DNA of 19,965 nt from Holosporales bacterium (GTDB lineage: Bacteria > Pseudomonadota > Alphaproteobacteria > UBA3830 > JAIRMZ01), in assembly GCA_031279495.1 (NCBI GenBank), contig JAITIJ010000068.1:1-19965 (forward strand), in the 5' to 3' direction. Numbering within the stretch: the stretch's first letter is position 1; each line of letters begins with the position of its first letter. Below are positions 1-8,158 of this stretch, one piece after another. The notes below the pieces were generated by a model, which was given only the letters and a program-made list of their open reading frames with translations, was not told where the DNA came from and did no database searches. Made by a program: the position numbers and the translations under genes.

Positions 1-144
1 ATTCTCTATGCGTTCGATACTAGGGCGAACCATGATGGGTTCCGGAACCATTTTTGCCGATACGAGAATCTTTAACGGCCAAAAATACTCTTCTATATAG
101 CGGCCACAGGTTTCGTGACTTTTATATAACCTGTTGAAGTTCAA
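1..144 (-). CDS. Possible partial small ORF leaving the left edge
   Basis: On the minus strand a frame stays open for 53 codons from 159 to the window edge. Its conceptual translation has protein-like composition (residues such as ETCGRYIEEYFWPLK and MVRPSIERIEN). A GGAGG lies at 152-148, but the nearest in-frame start (TTG at 144) is only 3 nt away, which is too close for a good Shine-Dalgarno. In-frame ATG codons lie at 51 and 33. I recognise no family. It could equally be chance, since two short plus-strand frames also cross this edge. Confidence 0.2.
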   Translation of the reverse strand, partial: MNFNRLYKSHETCGRYIEEYFWPLKILVSAKMVPEPIMVRPSIERIEN

Positions 145-367
145 TATCCTCCGTCCTAGCTATAGCTCAATTTTGTTGAGAGATCCTTCTGTTCAGTCAA
201 TAAATATTTGGCTTTCGTTCTGAGGAAACCTTTATCTACGCACGACAACCGAGTGGTATCGCGCAACATTCACTAGCTCGACATCAAGGAAGCCTCTCCA
301 TAAGGAGGGTGGTTTTTCTCTGTCTTATAACGACAACAATACTAAATAAAGATAGGATGGGGCGGAT
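1..367. other. Left-edge gene-poor region upstream of mfd
   Basis: No confident gene is seen here. Short frames run off the left edge on both strands; the longest is on the minus strand, open from 159 down to base 1 after a stop at 160-162. A perfect 10-bp palindrome (AGCTATAGCT, 158-167) and a small hairpin (CTCAA / TTGAG around 167-180) lie in the middle. A weak stem (CTCTCC / GGAGGG) followed by a T run near 295-320 could end an upstream transcript. A poor promoter-like pair (TTGAGA at 176-181, ATAAAT at 200-205) might serve mfd. None of these is strong. Confidence 0.4.
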
Positions 368-3300
368 GTGCTGAAGCAGGGCGCGGTGTCTATTTTCTCT
401 TCCTATACGCTTGCGGTTGCCTCTCTTTTAAGGAAAGAGCCGTCACAATCCCGCATTTTGTGGATTCTGCCGGACGACACCGTTTTGGAGACAGTTGCCG
501 CTCTTGTGCGATTTTTCTGCCAAGAGCGACCTATATTGCTCTTTCCCGCTTGGGATTGCTTGCCCTATGACCGCGTTTCTCCCAAAAAAGAAGGCATCGC
601 AACTAGGATGCGCACGCTGGATCTGCTGTTACAAGAGCCTCCGGTTTCTTATTGCCTTCTAACGACTTTATCTGCGATTAGTCAACGTCTTCCTCCGCCT
701 ACGTTTTTGCATAAGGCATTTTCGATACGAAAGGGTGGGTTTTTCCCGTTTTCCTCTCTCGTTTCTCAGCTGCTGGAGCTGGGATTCAAGCGTGTAGAGA
801 CAGTCTTTTCGCCTGGAGAATTTTCCATACGAGGAGATATCGTTGATATTTTCCCGGCCGGGGAAAAATTTCCTTATCGTATCGATTTTCTCGATAATGA
901 TGTAGAGCGTATTCGCACGTTCGATCCTGAAACACAACGCAGTCAAGAAGAAACGATGGGTGTCCGGTTTTCTCCCGTTTCGGAAATAGCGTTGTCTCCA
1001 GACATATGCGCGCGTTTTGTTGAGCGCTATCGCGCTCTTTCTAAAACATCCACAAAAGATGATCCTTTGCTAGAAGCGATTGCAACCGGCCGCTTTTATG
1101 AGGGGCAAGAACACTGGTTGCCTCTTTTCCATGATCATCTTACGTCATTTTTTGCTTATTTACCGCCTGCGACACGAGGAATTATCTTTCCTTCATGGTA
1201 CGAAGATTTGCAGAAACGAGATCAGCAGATCAAAAATTTCTTCGCTGCACGTCAGCAGTTTCTGCAGAGAGAATCTCAACCTATCGAAGCTCTGCGCTAT
1301 TGCCCTATTCTTCCTGAATTGTTGTATCTCTCACTGAAAGAAACCGTGTCTGCCCTTTCTTCTCTGTCTTGCGTAACGATGGATGCGTATGTCGGTGCGC
1401 AGTGTAAACCCGTGGACTTTACGCTTGAAAGATATAACATCTCTGCACTTCTGCAAAAGGCAGCTAATCAGCTTACGACAGCACAGAAATTAGGCAAGAA
1501 GGTCTTGCTAACGTGTGCGACCGAAGGATCTCGTGTGCGCACGATGCAGGCCTTTTCGGCCAACACATCTCTTGCACTATCGTCTGCGGACACGTGGGAT
1601 GCCGTTCGAAAGGAAAACCAACAGGGAAATGTGCCCGTTGTGCGATTGCAGTTGCAAAACGGGTGCTGTCTGCCGGATTTGCTTGTCTTAACGGATACGG
1701 ATCTTTGGGGAGAGCGTTTAGGCCGGTCCACAACACGGCGCAAGAAAGCGCGTCCTTTAGAGCAGATCTCTTTAACTGTTGGCGATTATGTTGTGCATGA
1801 GGACCATGGAATTGGTCAATATCAAGGTATACGAACGCTTGCCGTAGAGGCTATTCGCCACGATTGCTTGGAGATTTTGTATGATAAGGGTGACAAACTG
1901 TATGTTCCTGTCGAGAATCTAGAGCGCGTTTCGCGGTATGGCGCGGAAGATGTGCGTGCACCCTTGGATCGCTTGGGAACGCTCCATTGGCAACAGCGTA
2001 AGGCGCGCGTTAAAGAGCGCCTAGGGGTAATGGCGCAAAAGCTGATCGATCTTGCTGCTCAACGACTTTTGAAAGAGGCGCCTGCGTCAGAATCTTTCTC
2101 GTCGTTGAAAGATTACGACCTCTTTTGTATGAGGTTTCCGCATCTTGAAACCGAAGATCAATTGCGCGCGATTGCGGATGTCGAAGCGGATCTACGCTCA
2201 GGTCATTTCGCAGACAGATTGATTTGCGGAGACGTCGGATTCGGCAAAACAGAAGTAGCGTTGCGCGCTGCATTCGCGGTGGTGTCTTCAGGTAAACAAG
2301 TTGCGATTGTTGTGCCCACAACGCTTCTTTGCCGACAGCATTTTCATACATCTTCCGAGCGTTTTGCGGGTTTTCCTGTGCGTATTGCCTTTTTATCGCG
2401 TTTAACTCCCCTAAAAGACAAGGAGGAGATTTACGCAGGCCTCGCGCATGGGAATATAAATATTGTTATTGGAACACACACTCTTTTAAAGGAAACGGTG
2501 CGGTTTCAGCATCTTGGCCTTTTAGTGATTGATGAAGAACAACACTTTGGCGTCAAGCAAAAAGAATATTTAAAGGCGCTAAGTACCGAGGCGCATGTTT
2601 TAACACTTACGGCGACTCCTATTCCGCGTACTTTGCAGTTGTCTCTAACGGGAGTGCGAGACTTAAGTGTCATCGCCTCGCCCCCTATGGATCGACGTGC
2701 GGTACACACATTTGTGATGCCGTTTGATCCCGTCATCTTACGTGAAGCAATTCTGCGAGAACAAGCGCGTCAAGGATACGTATTCTACGTCTGCCCACGC
2801 ATAGAAGATTTGGTGATTGTGGCACAATTTTTAAGAGAGTTCGTTCCAGAAGTGCGCTTTTGTGTGGCTCATGGGCAAATGCCAGCTTCTGTGTTAGAGA
2901 CAACGATAAGCGATTTCCTGGATGGGAAATATGACGTTCTTCTTGCCACAAACATTATCGAGTCTGGCATTGATATTCTAACAGCTAACACGCTGATTCT
3001 TCATCGTTCTGACCGTTTTGGATTGTCGCAGCTCTACCAATTGCGAGGGCGTGTTGGACGCTCCCAGGTGCAGGCATATGCATATTTTACGTATGAAGCA
3101 CACCAGCCGTTATCGGGATATGCGAAAAGAAGGTTGGAGATTCTTGAGCGTCTAGACCATTTAGGGGCTGGATTTACGTTAGCAAGCTTTGATTTGGACC
3201 TAAGGGGTGCTGGAAATTTACTCGGTGAAGAGCAATCTGGGCATATTCACGAAGTAGGGGCTGAATTGTATCAGAACATGCTCAAGCAGGCGGTGGAGAC

Positions 3301-3787
3301 GATACAGAGTAAGGATAATACTCCTCCAAGAGAATCGTTTTCGCCTCAATTATCGCTAGGTTTATCTGTTTTTATTCCAGAAACATACGTGCGAGATTTG
3401 GGCGTGCGGTTTGATCTTTACAGGCGTGCGGCTATGCTATGTACTTCAGACGACAAGCAAGAGTTTGTTGATGAGCTTGTCGAACGCTTTGGTCCATTGC
3501 CTTTAGAGGTGGAAAACCTGCTGACTGTTATTCGGTTGCGCAATTTTGCGAAGAAAGCGTTCGTGAGAAAACTTGAGTTGACAGAGCGTGGCGCGCTGCT
3601 GGGACTCAATTCTTTTCCCAATCCCGCAGGATTACTTACTTTTATTGAGAAGTCGCGAGGTACTATACTCCCACGTCCTGGAGATAAGATCTTTGTGAAA
3701 CTTCCAAAAGAGCAAAGCCAAAAGGACAAGCTCAAATCTTGCGAAAAGATTCTCTTGTTGCTCGCTAAACTTACAAAGCAAGAATAG
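368..3787 (+). CDS. mfd: Transcription-repair coupling factor Mfd
   Basis: Mfd is a DNA translocase that pushes stalled RNA polymerase off lesions and recruits the UvrA of nucleotide excision repair. The 1139 residues match the usual length of about 1150. In order I see the UvrB-like N-terminal module (about 1-330), the CarD-like RNA polymerase interaction domain (VGDYVVHEDHG at 471-481), and then a RecG-like superfamily 2 motor: Walker A GDVGFGKT at 621-628, DEEQ box at 722-725, TATPIPRT and motif VI QLRGRVGRS at 891-899. The C-terminal TRCF domain follows (about 1000-1100). The start is a GTG at 368 behind a G-rich stretch (GGATGGGGCGG). The overlapping ATG at 366 stops after two codons, so GTG is preferred. 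It appears monocistronic, and no missing motif was found. Confidence 0.97.
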   Translation: MLKQGAVSIFSSYTLAVASLLRKEPSQSRILWILPDDTVLETVAALVRFFCQERPILLFPAWDCLPYDRVSPKKEGIATRMRTLDLLLQEPPVSYCLLTTLSAISQRLPPPTFLHKAFSIRKGGFFPFSSLVSQLLELGFKRVETVFSPGEFSIRGDIVDIFPAGEKFPYRIDFLDNDVERIRTFDPETQRSQEETMGVRFSPVSEIALSPDICARFVERYRALSKTSTKDDPLLEAIATGRFYEGQEHWLPLFHDHLTSFFAYLPPATRGIIFPSWYEDLQKRDQQIKNFFAARQQFLQRESQPIEALRYCPILPELLYLSLKETVSALSSLSCVTMDAYVGAQCKPVDFTLERYNISALLQKAANQLTTAQKLGKKVLLTCATEGSRVRTMQAFSANTSLALSSADTWDAVRKENQQGNVPVVRLQLQNGCCLPDLLVLTDTDLWGERLGRSTTRRKKARPLEQISLTVGDYVVHEDHGIGQYQGIRTLAVEAIRHDCLEILYDKGDKLYVPVENLERVSRYGAEDVRAPLDRLGTLHWQQRKARVKERLGVMAQKLIDLAAQRLLKEAPASESFSSLKDYDLFCMRFPHLETEDQLRAIADVEADLRSGHFADRLICGDVGFGKTEVALRAAFAVVSSGKQVAIVVPTTLLCRQHFHTSSERFAGFPVRIAFLSRLTPLKDKEEIYAGLAHGNINIVIGTHTLLKETVRFQHLGLLVIDEEQHFGVKQKEYLKALSTEAHVLTLTATPIPRTLQLSLTGVRDLSVIASPPMDRRAVHTFVMPFDPVILREAILREQARQGYVFYVCPRIEDLVIVAQFLREFVPEVRFCVAHGQMPASVLETTISDFLDGKYDVLLATNIIESGIDILTANTLILHRSDRFGLSQLYQLRGRVGRSQVQAYAYFTYEAHQPLSGYAKRRLEILERLDHLGAGFTLASFDLDLRGAGNLLGEEQSGHIHEVGAELYQNMLKQAVETIQSKDNTPPRESFSPQLSLGLSVFIPETYVRDLGVRFDLYRRAAMLCTSDDKQEFVDELVERFGPLPLEVENLLTVIRLRNFAKKAFVRKLELTERGALLGLNSFPNPAGLLTFIEKSRGTILPRPGDKIFVKLPKEQSQKDKLKSCEKILLLLAKLTKQE

Positions 3788-3911
3788 AAAGCTCATCTAC
3801 GACTTGAAAGAAGAAAGCTCCCTTTGGCTCTTGGAAGAACGCGAGTTCCAATATAGTAAAGATCTTTTTCTAGGAGATCTATTAAACCAGTTAAGAGATA
3901 AAAATGCTCAT

Positions 3912-4168
3912 CTAATGTCCTCTTAATTCCCGCGCCAAATTAACAACTCCTTGAGCAGCTTTCATATCCCCTGGGTCATAAGCACAGAGACAGGATCTAT
4001 TTCTTCCCCTTTACCAAGACGATACTTCCGACGAATGCCTTCGCACAGGGACTCCACATAACCGAGATTGTCATCTTGCTCATTCGCTAGATTCTTCAGA
4101 TCTTGCATTGCCCCTGTTTGAGAGCTCCAAATAAGGCCAATGGCAACAAAAAATATCCTTATATACAT
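3912..4168 (-). pseudogene. Small secreted protein gene with apparent 3' frameshift
   Basis: The first frame runs from an ATG at 4168 to a TGA at 3962-3964. It encodes a signal peptide (MYIRIFFVAIGLIWSSQTGA) and a short charged domain (ESLCEGIRRKYRLGKGEE). I prefer this ATG to the one at 4183 because GGAG lies 9 nt before it. The translation ends in an unlikely tail, while the -1 frame, open only after a stop about 33 bases upstream, continues with AYDPGDMKAAQGVVNLAREL and stops at 3912-3914. The two frames overlap within about 15 codons, as expected after one indel. The joined product would be about 85 residues. I do not recognise the family. It may be a true pseudogene, a sequence error, or a naturally short 68-residue protein. 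Confidence 0.5.
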
Positions 4169-4184
4169 CTTTTTATACTCCATT

Positions 4185-4199
4185 CATCTAATTTAGATG
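4185..4199. promoter_or_regulatory. 15-bp perfect palindrome, possible operator
   Basis: CATCTAATTTAGATG is an inverted repeat with 7-bp arms around one central base. It sits directly upstream of the small secreted protein frame on the minus strand. The single-base centre makes an RNA hairpin unlikely, so a dimeric DNA-binding protein site is the more natural reading. No copy was noticed elsewhere in the window. The role is inferred from position only. Confidence 0.25.
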
Positions 4200-4476
4200 G
4201 AAGCATATGTCTAAATAGTTTAAATATCGCAAGACAACTATTGTAAGATTTTGTTGCGTTTGTGGAAAAACAACTCTCTAAAAAGCTGATATGAGGAAGA
4301 TGTTGGATAATGTGCTTTCTCTAGGTGCACATGTTTCACCATGTTAAGTCTTGGACAAACACCATTCTTGGTAAAATGTTTTGTTAAAATAAGGTTTTGC
4401 TATAGGATTTGCCATGGTAGAACGCGTTTCACAACGTACAGCTCTTCTCAAAGGCGATGCGTTATGTTGTAATGTC
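4200..4476. other. Divergent intergenic region
   Basis: This AT-rich stretch separates the minus-strand small secreted protein from the plus-strand BON lipoprotein. A frame in phase with the lipoprotein extends upstream to an ATG at 4414, but that extension precedes a good lipoprotein signal and is unlikely to be translated. Promoter-like elements are weak: TACAAT on the minus strand near 4236-4241, and TTGGAC with TAAAAT at 15-nt spacing on the plus strand near 4355-4380. No RNA gene or repeat is seen. Confidence 0.4.
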
Positions 4477-4498
4477 CTCCAGGCAAGTAAGTCTGGAG
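4477..4498 (+). promoter_or_regulatory. Hairpin that contains the Shine-Dalgarno of the BON lipoprotein
   Basis: CTCCAG (4477-4482) and CTGGAG (4493-4498) are perfect complements around a 10-nt loop. The downstream arm contains the GGAG (4495-4498) that lies 5 nt before the ATG at 4504. When folded, the ribosome binding site would be paired. This is seen directly in the sequence; a regulatory role is inferred. Confidence 0.45.
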
Positions 4499-4503
4499 AA
4501 ACT

Positions 4504-5196
4504 ATGTGGCGAGTGACGATAGGGTGTTGTGTCTTTCTTTCCGGATGCGTTCCGGCGACATTAGTCGGTACTGCTGCTGTTGGCACCTCTCTTAGAAGTG
4601 ACGAAGGGGTGTCTGGTGTATTTTCTGATGCGGACATTCGCACACGTATTTACAAATCCTTGAGGGATAAGAGCAAATCTCTTCATGATAATATTACCGT
4701 AACTGTCAAAGAAGGGCGTGTGCTTTTAACAGGCCGTTTAAAGGACAAAGATGCCTGTCAGGCTGCCTTTTTTGCTGTTCGCGCTGCTGGTGTTGCGCAA
4801 ATAATTTGCAACGAAATCCAGGTGGGAGCTCCCTTGCCTAGCTCCATCATCTCTCATGATATCTGGATTACAACACAGGCAGAATCTGCATTACTGTTTG
4901 ACAGTGCTGTCCACTCTTTGAACTACAAGCTCACAACAACAGACGGCATTCTATATATTCTTGGGACAGCGCATACACAATTCGAGCGCGAGTCAGTACA
5001 AAATCACCTTTGCCGTGTTGAAGGTGTCAAAAGGGTTATTTCCTATATAAGGCTAGCGCCACCGTCTTTTAAGAAAGATGCAAAAAAACACACCTCGCCG
5101 TCTGCGCAATCTTCTGTAGAGTCCGCCTCTTCATATCCCGTTGCAGCTTCTTTGCCAGAGGAAGAAACTTGTTCTACCGCTGTGCGCAAACTGTAA
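4504..5196 (+). CDS. BON-domain outer-membrane lipoprotein (YraP/DolP- or OsmY-like)
   Basis: A predicted 230-residue lipoprotein. The N-terminus is a short hydrophobic signal ending in the lipobox LSGC, so Cys15 would be lipidated. Two BON domains follow (about 41-105 and 118-185), with typical glycine turns (VKEGRVLLTGRL, TTDGILYILGTA). A Ser/Ala-rich, probably disordered tail closes the protein. BON proteins bind phospholipid and help keep the outer membrane intact; YraP/DolP is the closest functional analogue I can name. The frame is open from an ATG at 4414, but the ATG at 4504 has GGAG 5 nt upstream and places the signal at the N-terminus. The gene ends 19 nt before yifB and may be cotranscribed with it. 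Confidence 0.88.
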   Translation: MWRVTIGCCVFLSGCVPATLVGTAAVGTSLRSDEGVSGVFSDADIRTRIYKSLRDKSKSLHDNITVTVKEGRVLLTGRLKDKDACQAAFFAVRAAGVAQIICNEIQVGAPLPSSIISHDIWITTQAESALLFDSAVHSLNYKLTTTDGILYILGTAHTQFERESVQNHLCRVEGVKRVISYIRLAPPSFKKDAKKHTSPSAQSSVESASSYPVAASLPEEETCSTAVRKL

Positions 5197-5215
5197 TTGC
5201 GGCGTTTTGATTGCC

Positions 5216-6742
5216 ATGAGGCACTTTACAGGCACGAATGTCAAAACGATTGCCTTCTTGGGTGTTGAGGCGACAGAAGTTGTTGTGCAAGTACAGATTC
5301 AGGCGGGATTGCCAGCGTTTACGTTAGTAGGGTTGCCAGACAAGACGGTTGCTGAATCTCGCGAACGTATTCGTGCAGCGCTTTTTTCCCTGGGATTAGC
5401 TCTACCTGCAAAACGTATTACTGTCAATCTTGCACCAGCTGATTTGCAAAAAGAAGGAAGTCATTATGATTTGCCTATTGCGCTAGGTTTGTTGGTTGCC
5501 ATGGGCGTCATTCCTTCTGATGCGTTAGAGGAATACTGTGTATTAGGAGAGCTTGGTCTTGATGGTCAAATTGCGCGTGTTTCTGGTGTTTTGGCTGCTG
5601 CTGTATACGCGCATTCTTGCGATTTAGGACTTATCTGCCCGAAAGCGTGTGGAGCAGAGGCTCGTTGGGCAGGTTCTCCCAATATTCTTGCGGCAGCGGA
5701 TTTAATAGCTCTTATTTCACATTTTAAAGGAAAACAGGTGCTCGACAGCCCTGTTCTTCAAGAAAGTGCTCCCTCTTCTTTTCAAACAAAAAGTCTGCTG
5801 AGTGCGGTTAAAGGCCAGCCTCTCGCCAAACGTGCGCTAGAGATCGCTGCGGCAGGAGGGCATGCACTTCTTTTATCTGGGCCACCAGGAGCCGGCAAGT
5901 CTATGTTGGCAACGGCATTGGTTGAGCTGCTGCCTCCTCTTACGCCTGAAGAAGCGCTTGAAGTTACTATAATTCACAGCTTGGTTGGCACCTTGCCAGA
6001 GGATGGTCTTGTGCGCGATCGGCCATTTCGGGATCCTCATCATTCAGCATCACTCGTGTCATTGGTTGGAGGGGGCGCACATGCCAAACCGGGAGAAATT
6101 TCCCTTGCGCATTGTGGAGTGCTGTTTCTGGATGAATTGCCAGAGTTTGCACGCGCAACTCTTGAAGCCCTGCGCCAACCTTTGGAAACAGGACGGATTT
6201 CTATTGCGCGTGCTCAGATGCACGTCAGCTATCCCGCGCGATTTCAGTTTGTTGCAGCCATGAACCCGTGTCCTTGTGGGTATGCAAGCGACCCAGAACG
6301 CGCTTGTTCTCGGTTGCCACGATGCATGGAGGCATATAAGGGCCGAATATCGGGACCTTTCCTGGATCGTATAGATTTGTATGTCGAGGTAGACGATATT
6401 CCGCTGGAAAATCTTTTTCATTCTTCCGAGGAAGACAAAGTTTTTGAAGATATACGATTGCGGGTAGCATCAGCCCGAATCCGTCAGTACCAACGCGCGC
6501 AACTTTTATCTCTGCCGGCATCTTTAAATGCGCACATTGACGGAAGCAATATTGAGAAACTTGTGCCACTAGAAGCCTCTAGCCAGACTTTTTTAGAGGG
6601 CGCTGCAAAACACCGGAAAATATCATCACGTGGGTATCACCGCATTCTAAAGGTCGCTCGCACAATCGCCGATCTTGAGAACGCTGAGACTATCACAAAA
6701 GTCCATCTCGCCGAGGCTTTGCATTTTCGATGGCAGAGATAA
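5216..6742 (+). CDS. yifB: YifB/ComM family AAA+ ATPase (Mg-chelatase-like)
   Basis: A 508-residue protein, the usual family length of about 505. It has the ChlI-like N-terminal domain (GLPAFTLVGLPDKTVAESRE), then the AAA+ core with Walker A GPPGAGKS at 222-229 and Walker B ending in DELPEF at 306-311, a cysteine cluster starting NPCPCGY at 350, and the Mg_chelatase C-terminal domain (ending LAEALHFRWQR). In naturally transformable bacteria ComM is a helicase that promotes branch migration during recombination. A role in uptake here is not shown, and the gene is common in non-competent species. The frame is open from 5141, inside the preceding gene, but the family begins near the ATG at 5216. 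That ATG lacks a clear Shine-Dalgarno, so translation may depend on the upstream gene. Confidence 0.94.
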   Translation: MRHFTGTNVKTIAFLGVEATEVVVQVQIQAGLPAFTLVGLPDKTVAESRERIRAALFSLGLALPAKRITVNLAPADLQKEGSHYDLPIALGLLVAMGVIPSDALEEYCVLGELGLDGQIARVSGVLAAAVYAHSCDLGLICPKACGAEARWAGSPNILAAADLIALISHFKGKQVLDSPVLQESAPSSFQTKSLLSAVKGQPLAKRALEIAAAGGHALLLSGPPGAGKSMLATALVELLPPLTPEEALEVTIIHSLVGTLPEDGLVRDRPFRDPHHSASLVSLVGGGAHAKPGEISLAHCGVLFLDELPEFARATLEALRQPLETGRISIARAQMHVSYPARFQFVAAMNPCPCGYASDPERACSRLPRCMEAYKGRISGPFLDRIDLYVEVDDIPLENLFHSSEEDKVFEDIRLRVASARIRQYQRAQLLSLPASLNAHIDGSNIEKLVPLEASSQTFLEGAAKHRKISSRGYHRILKVARTIADLENAETITKVHLAEALHFRWQR

Positions 6743-6796
6743 GGAAAAGTCTAATGGGCTTCTAAAAGCATGGGTATGATTATCCTAAAGAGAGCC

Positions 6797-8158
6797 TCAT
6801 TTCTTAGTGTGGCGCTGCGTCTTTAGATACTCCAAAAGATCGCATACTCTTGCGTACAAAGGCGTGTTTTTTGGAATTTTCTTGCGAGCGCGCAAAGCAT
6901 ATTGACGTGCACGTTTTTCGTCTCCCAAGGCTAGCGCCTCTTCGGCAAGGGATAACGCCGCTCGACCTTCATCTCCCTGCCGACCATATCCTACAGCAAG
7001 TAAATGCCAGAGATTCGGATTGTCTTTCTCGACAGCAGTAAGACTATTCAGAATTTTCAGCGCTTCCACAAGGTCAGCAGGATCTTTCGTCTCTAATAAA
7101 GCATGCGCTAGGGAAAGTTGAATCAAAGGAGCGCTATTTTCCAATGGAAGCGCTGCTAATGCTTCTCTATAAACGCTAATCGCCTGCGAAACGTCCTTCT
7201 TCTCAAGAAGAATCTGCGCTTTCAATTCTAAAAGATACGGTTTCTGGGATGCTTCCTGTGCTAAATGCGTCTCGATACAATTCAACGCCTCTTGCAGATG
7301 CCCTTGACGATACAACATAATTGCTTCAGCAGTCTTATTTCCGTTTGATTCACGTTGCTGTAGTACACGATCAAGTGGCGCCCACCACGCAAGAAGTTTT
7401 TCTTTCATTAAGCGAAAATTTTTTTCCTCTTTGCGGGAATCCTGATGAGCGTGCGCTGGCCTATCGGAATCAATCTCTTTCTCTTTCAAAGACTCAATAC
7501 GCTCTTGCGTTCCTGGATGCGTTCTGAAATACGCCGGAATATCTCCATCTGACCCCAAAAGCTGTTCTTGTTTGCGCAAAATAGCCAAAAATTCAATAAG
7601 CCCTTTTGCTGAACATCCAAGAGAATGCAAGATCTTGACAGCCAAGGCATCGGCAGCAGCCTCTTCTTGCTGGCTATGATGACAAAAAGCGCTTGCAGCC
7701 ATCGATGTTCCAGCAGAGACAGCGCCAAAAGCTAGATCCGGACGGCCTCCCGCTATGCCAACGCAACATCCTAGAAAGATAGATGCCATGGCAGCCGCAG
7801 AAAGGGTTTTCTCAATACCTGCACGACGTGCGCTATGATGTGCTGCAATATGCCCTAATTCGTGTGCAAGAACGCCTTTCAATTGATAAACAGTCTGGAT
7901 TTTCAGAATAAGGCCTGTATTGATAAAAATGCGCCCATCGCCAGAGGCAGCGGCATTAACCGCGGAAGAAGAAATGATATATATCCGTATTGACTTTTCG
8001 TCCAAACCAGCAGCACGCGCTAATGGACAAACGATAGCGTAAATCGCAGACTCAATCTCAGAATCACGTATAAATGATATCGATTCCGCTCTACTTTTTT
8101 GTATTACACCAGAAACAGCGCAAAAAAGAACAACAGATCGCCAAAATGCGCTCTTCAT
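6797..8158 (-). CDS. M48 family metalloprotease with C-terminal TPR repeats (BepA-like)
   Basis: A 453-residue predicted exported zinc protease. It has an N-terminal signal (MKSAFWRSVVLFCAVSG...SRA) and then the M48 domain, with zinc motif HELGH at 99-103, third ligand probably E166 in EEAAAD, and the conserved THPGTQERI at 213-221. A hydrophobic stretch occupies about 118-160. Helical TPR-like repeats fill about 275-445. E. coli BepA, with the same layout, degrades or assembles outer-membrane proteins such as LptD, so periplasmic quality control is the likely job. The ATG at 8158 overlaps the rne stop as ATGA and starts the signal peptide. An in-frame TTG at 8179 is less likely. Coupling to rne is expected. 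Confidence 0.93.
   Translation of the reverse strand: MKSAFWRSVVLFCAVSGVIQKSRAESISFIRDSEIESAIYAIVCPLARAAGLDEKSIRIYIISSSAVNAAASGDGRIFINTGLILKIQTVYQLKGVLAHELGHIAAHHSARRAGIEKTLSAAAMASIFLGCCVGIAGGRPDLAFGAVSAGTSMAASAFCHHSQQEEAAADALAVKILHSLGCSAKGLIEFLAILRKQEQLLGSDGDIPAYFRTHPGTQERIESLKEKEIDSDRPAHAHQDSRKEEKNFRLMKEKLLAWWAPLDRVLQQRESNGNKTAEAIMLYRQGHLQEALNCIETHLAQEASQKPYLLELKAQILLEKKDVSQAISVYREALAALPLENSAPLIQLSLAHALLETKDPADLVEALKILNSLTAVEKDNPNLWHLLAVGYGRQGDEGRAALSLAEEALALGDEKRARQYALRARKKIPKNTPLYARVCDLLEYLKTQRHTKK

Noticed and set aside
140..225. tRNA-like sequence (TAGCTCAATTTTGTTGAGAG)
   Set aside because: It resembles a D-arm, but no acceptor, anticodon or T-arm pairing could be built around it on either strand.
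4414..4503. Longer N-terminus for the BON lipoprotein (ATG at 4414)
   Set aside because: It would place 30 residues before a good lipoprotein signal. The ATG at 4504 has GGAG at 5 nt.
5216..6742. yifB as evidence for a competence or DNA-uptake locus
   Set aside because: No other competence genes are nearby, and this family is widespread in bacteria that are not transformable.
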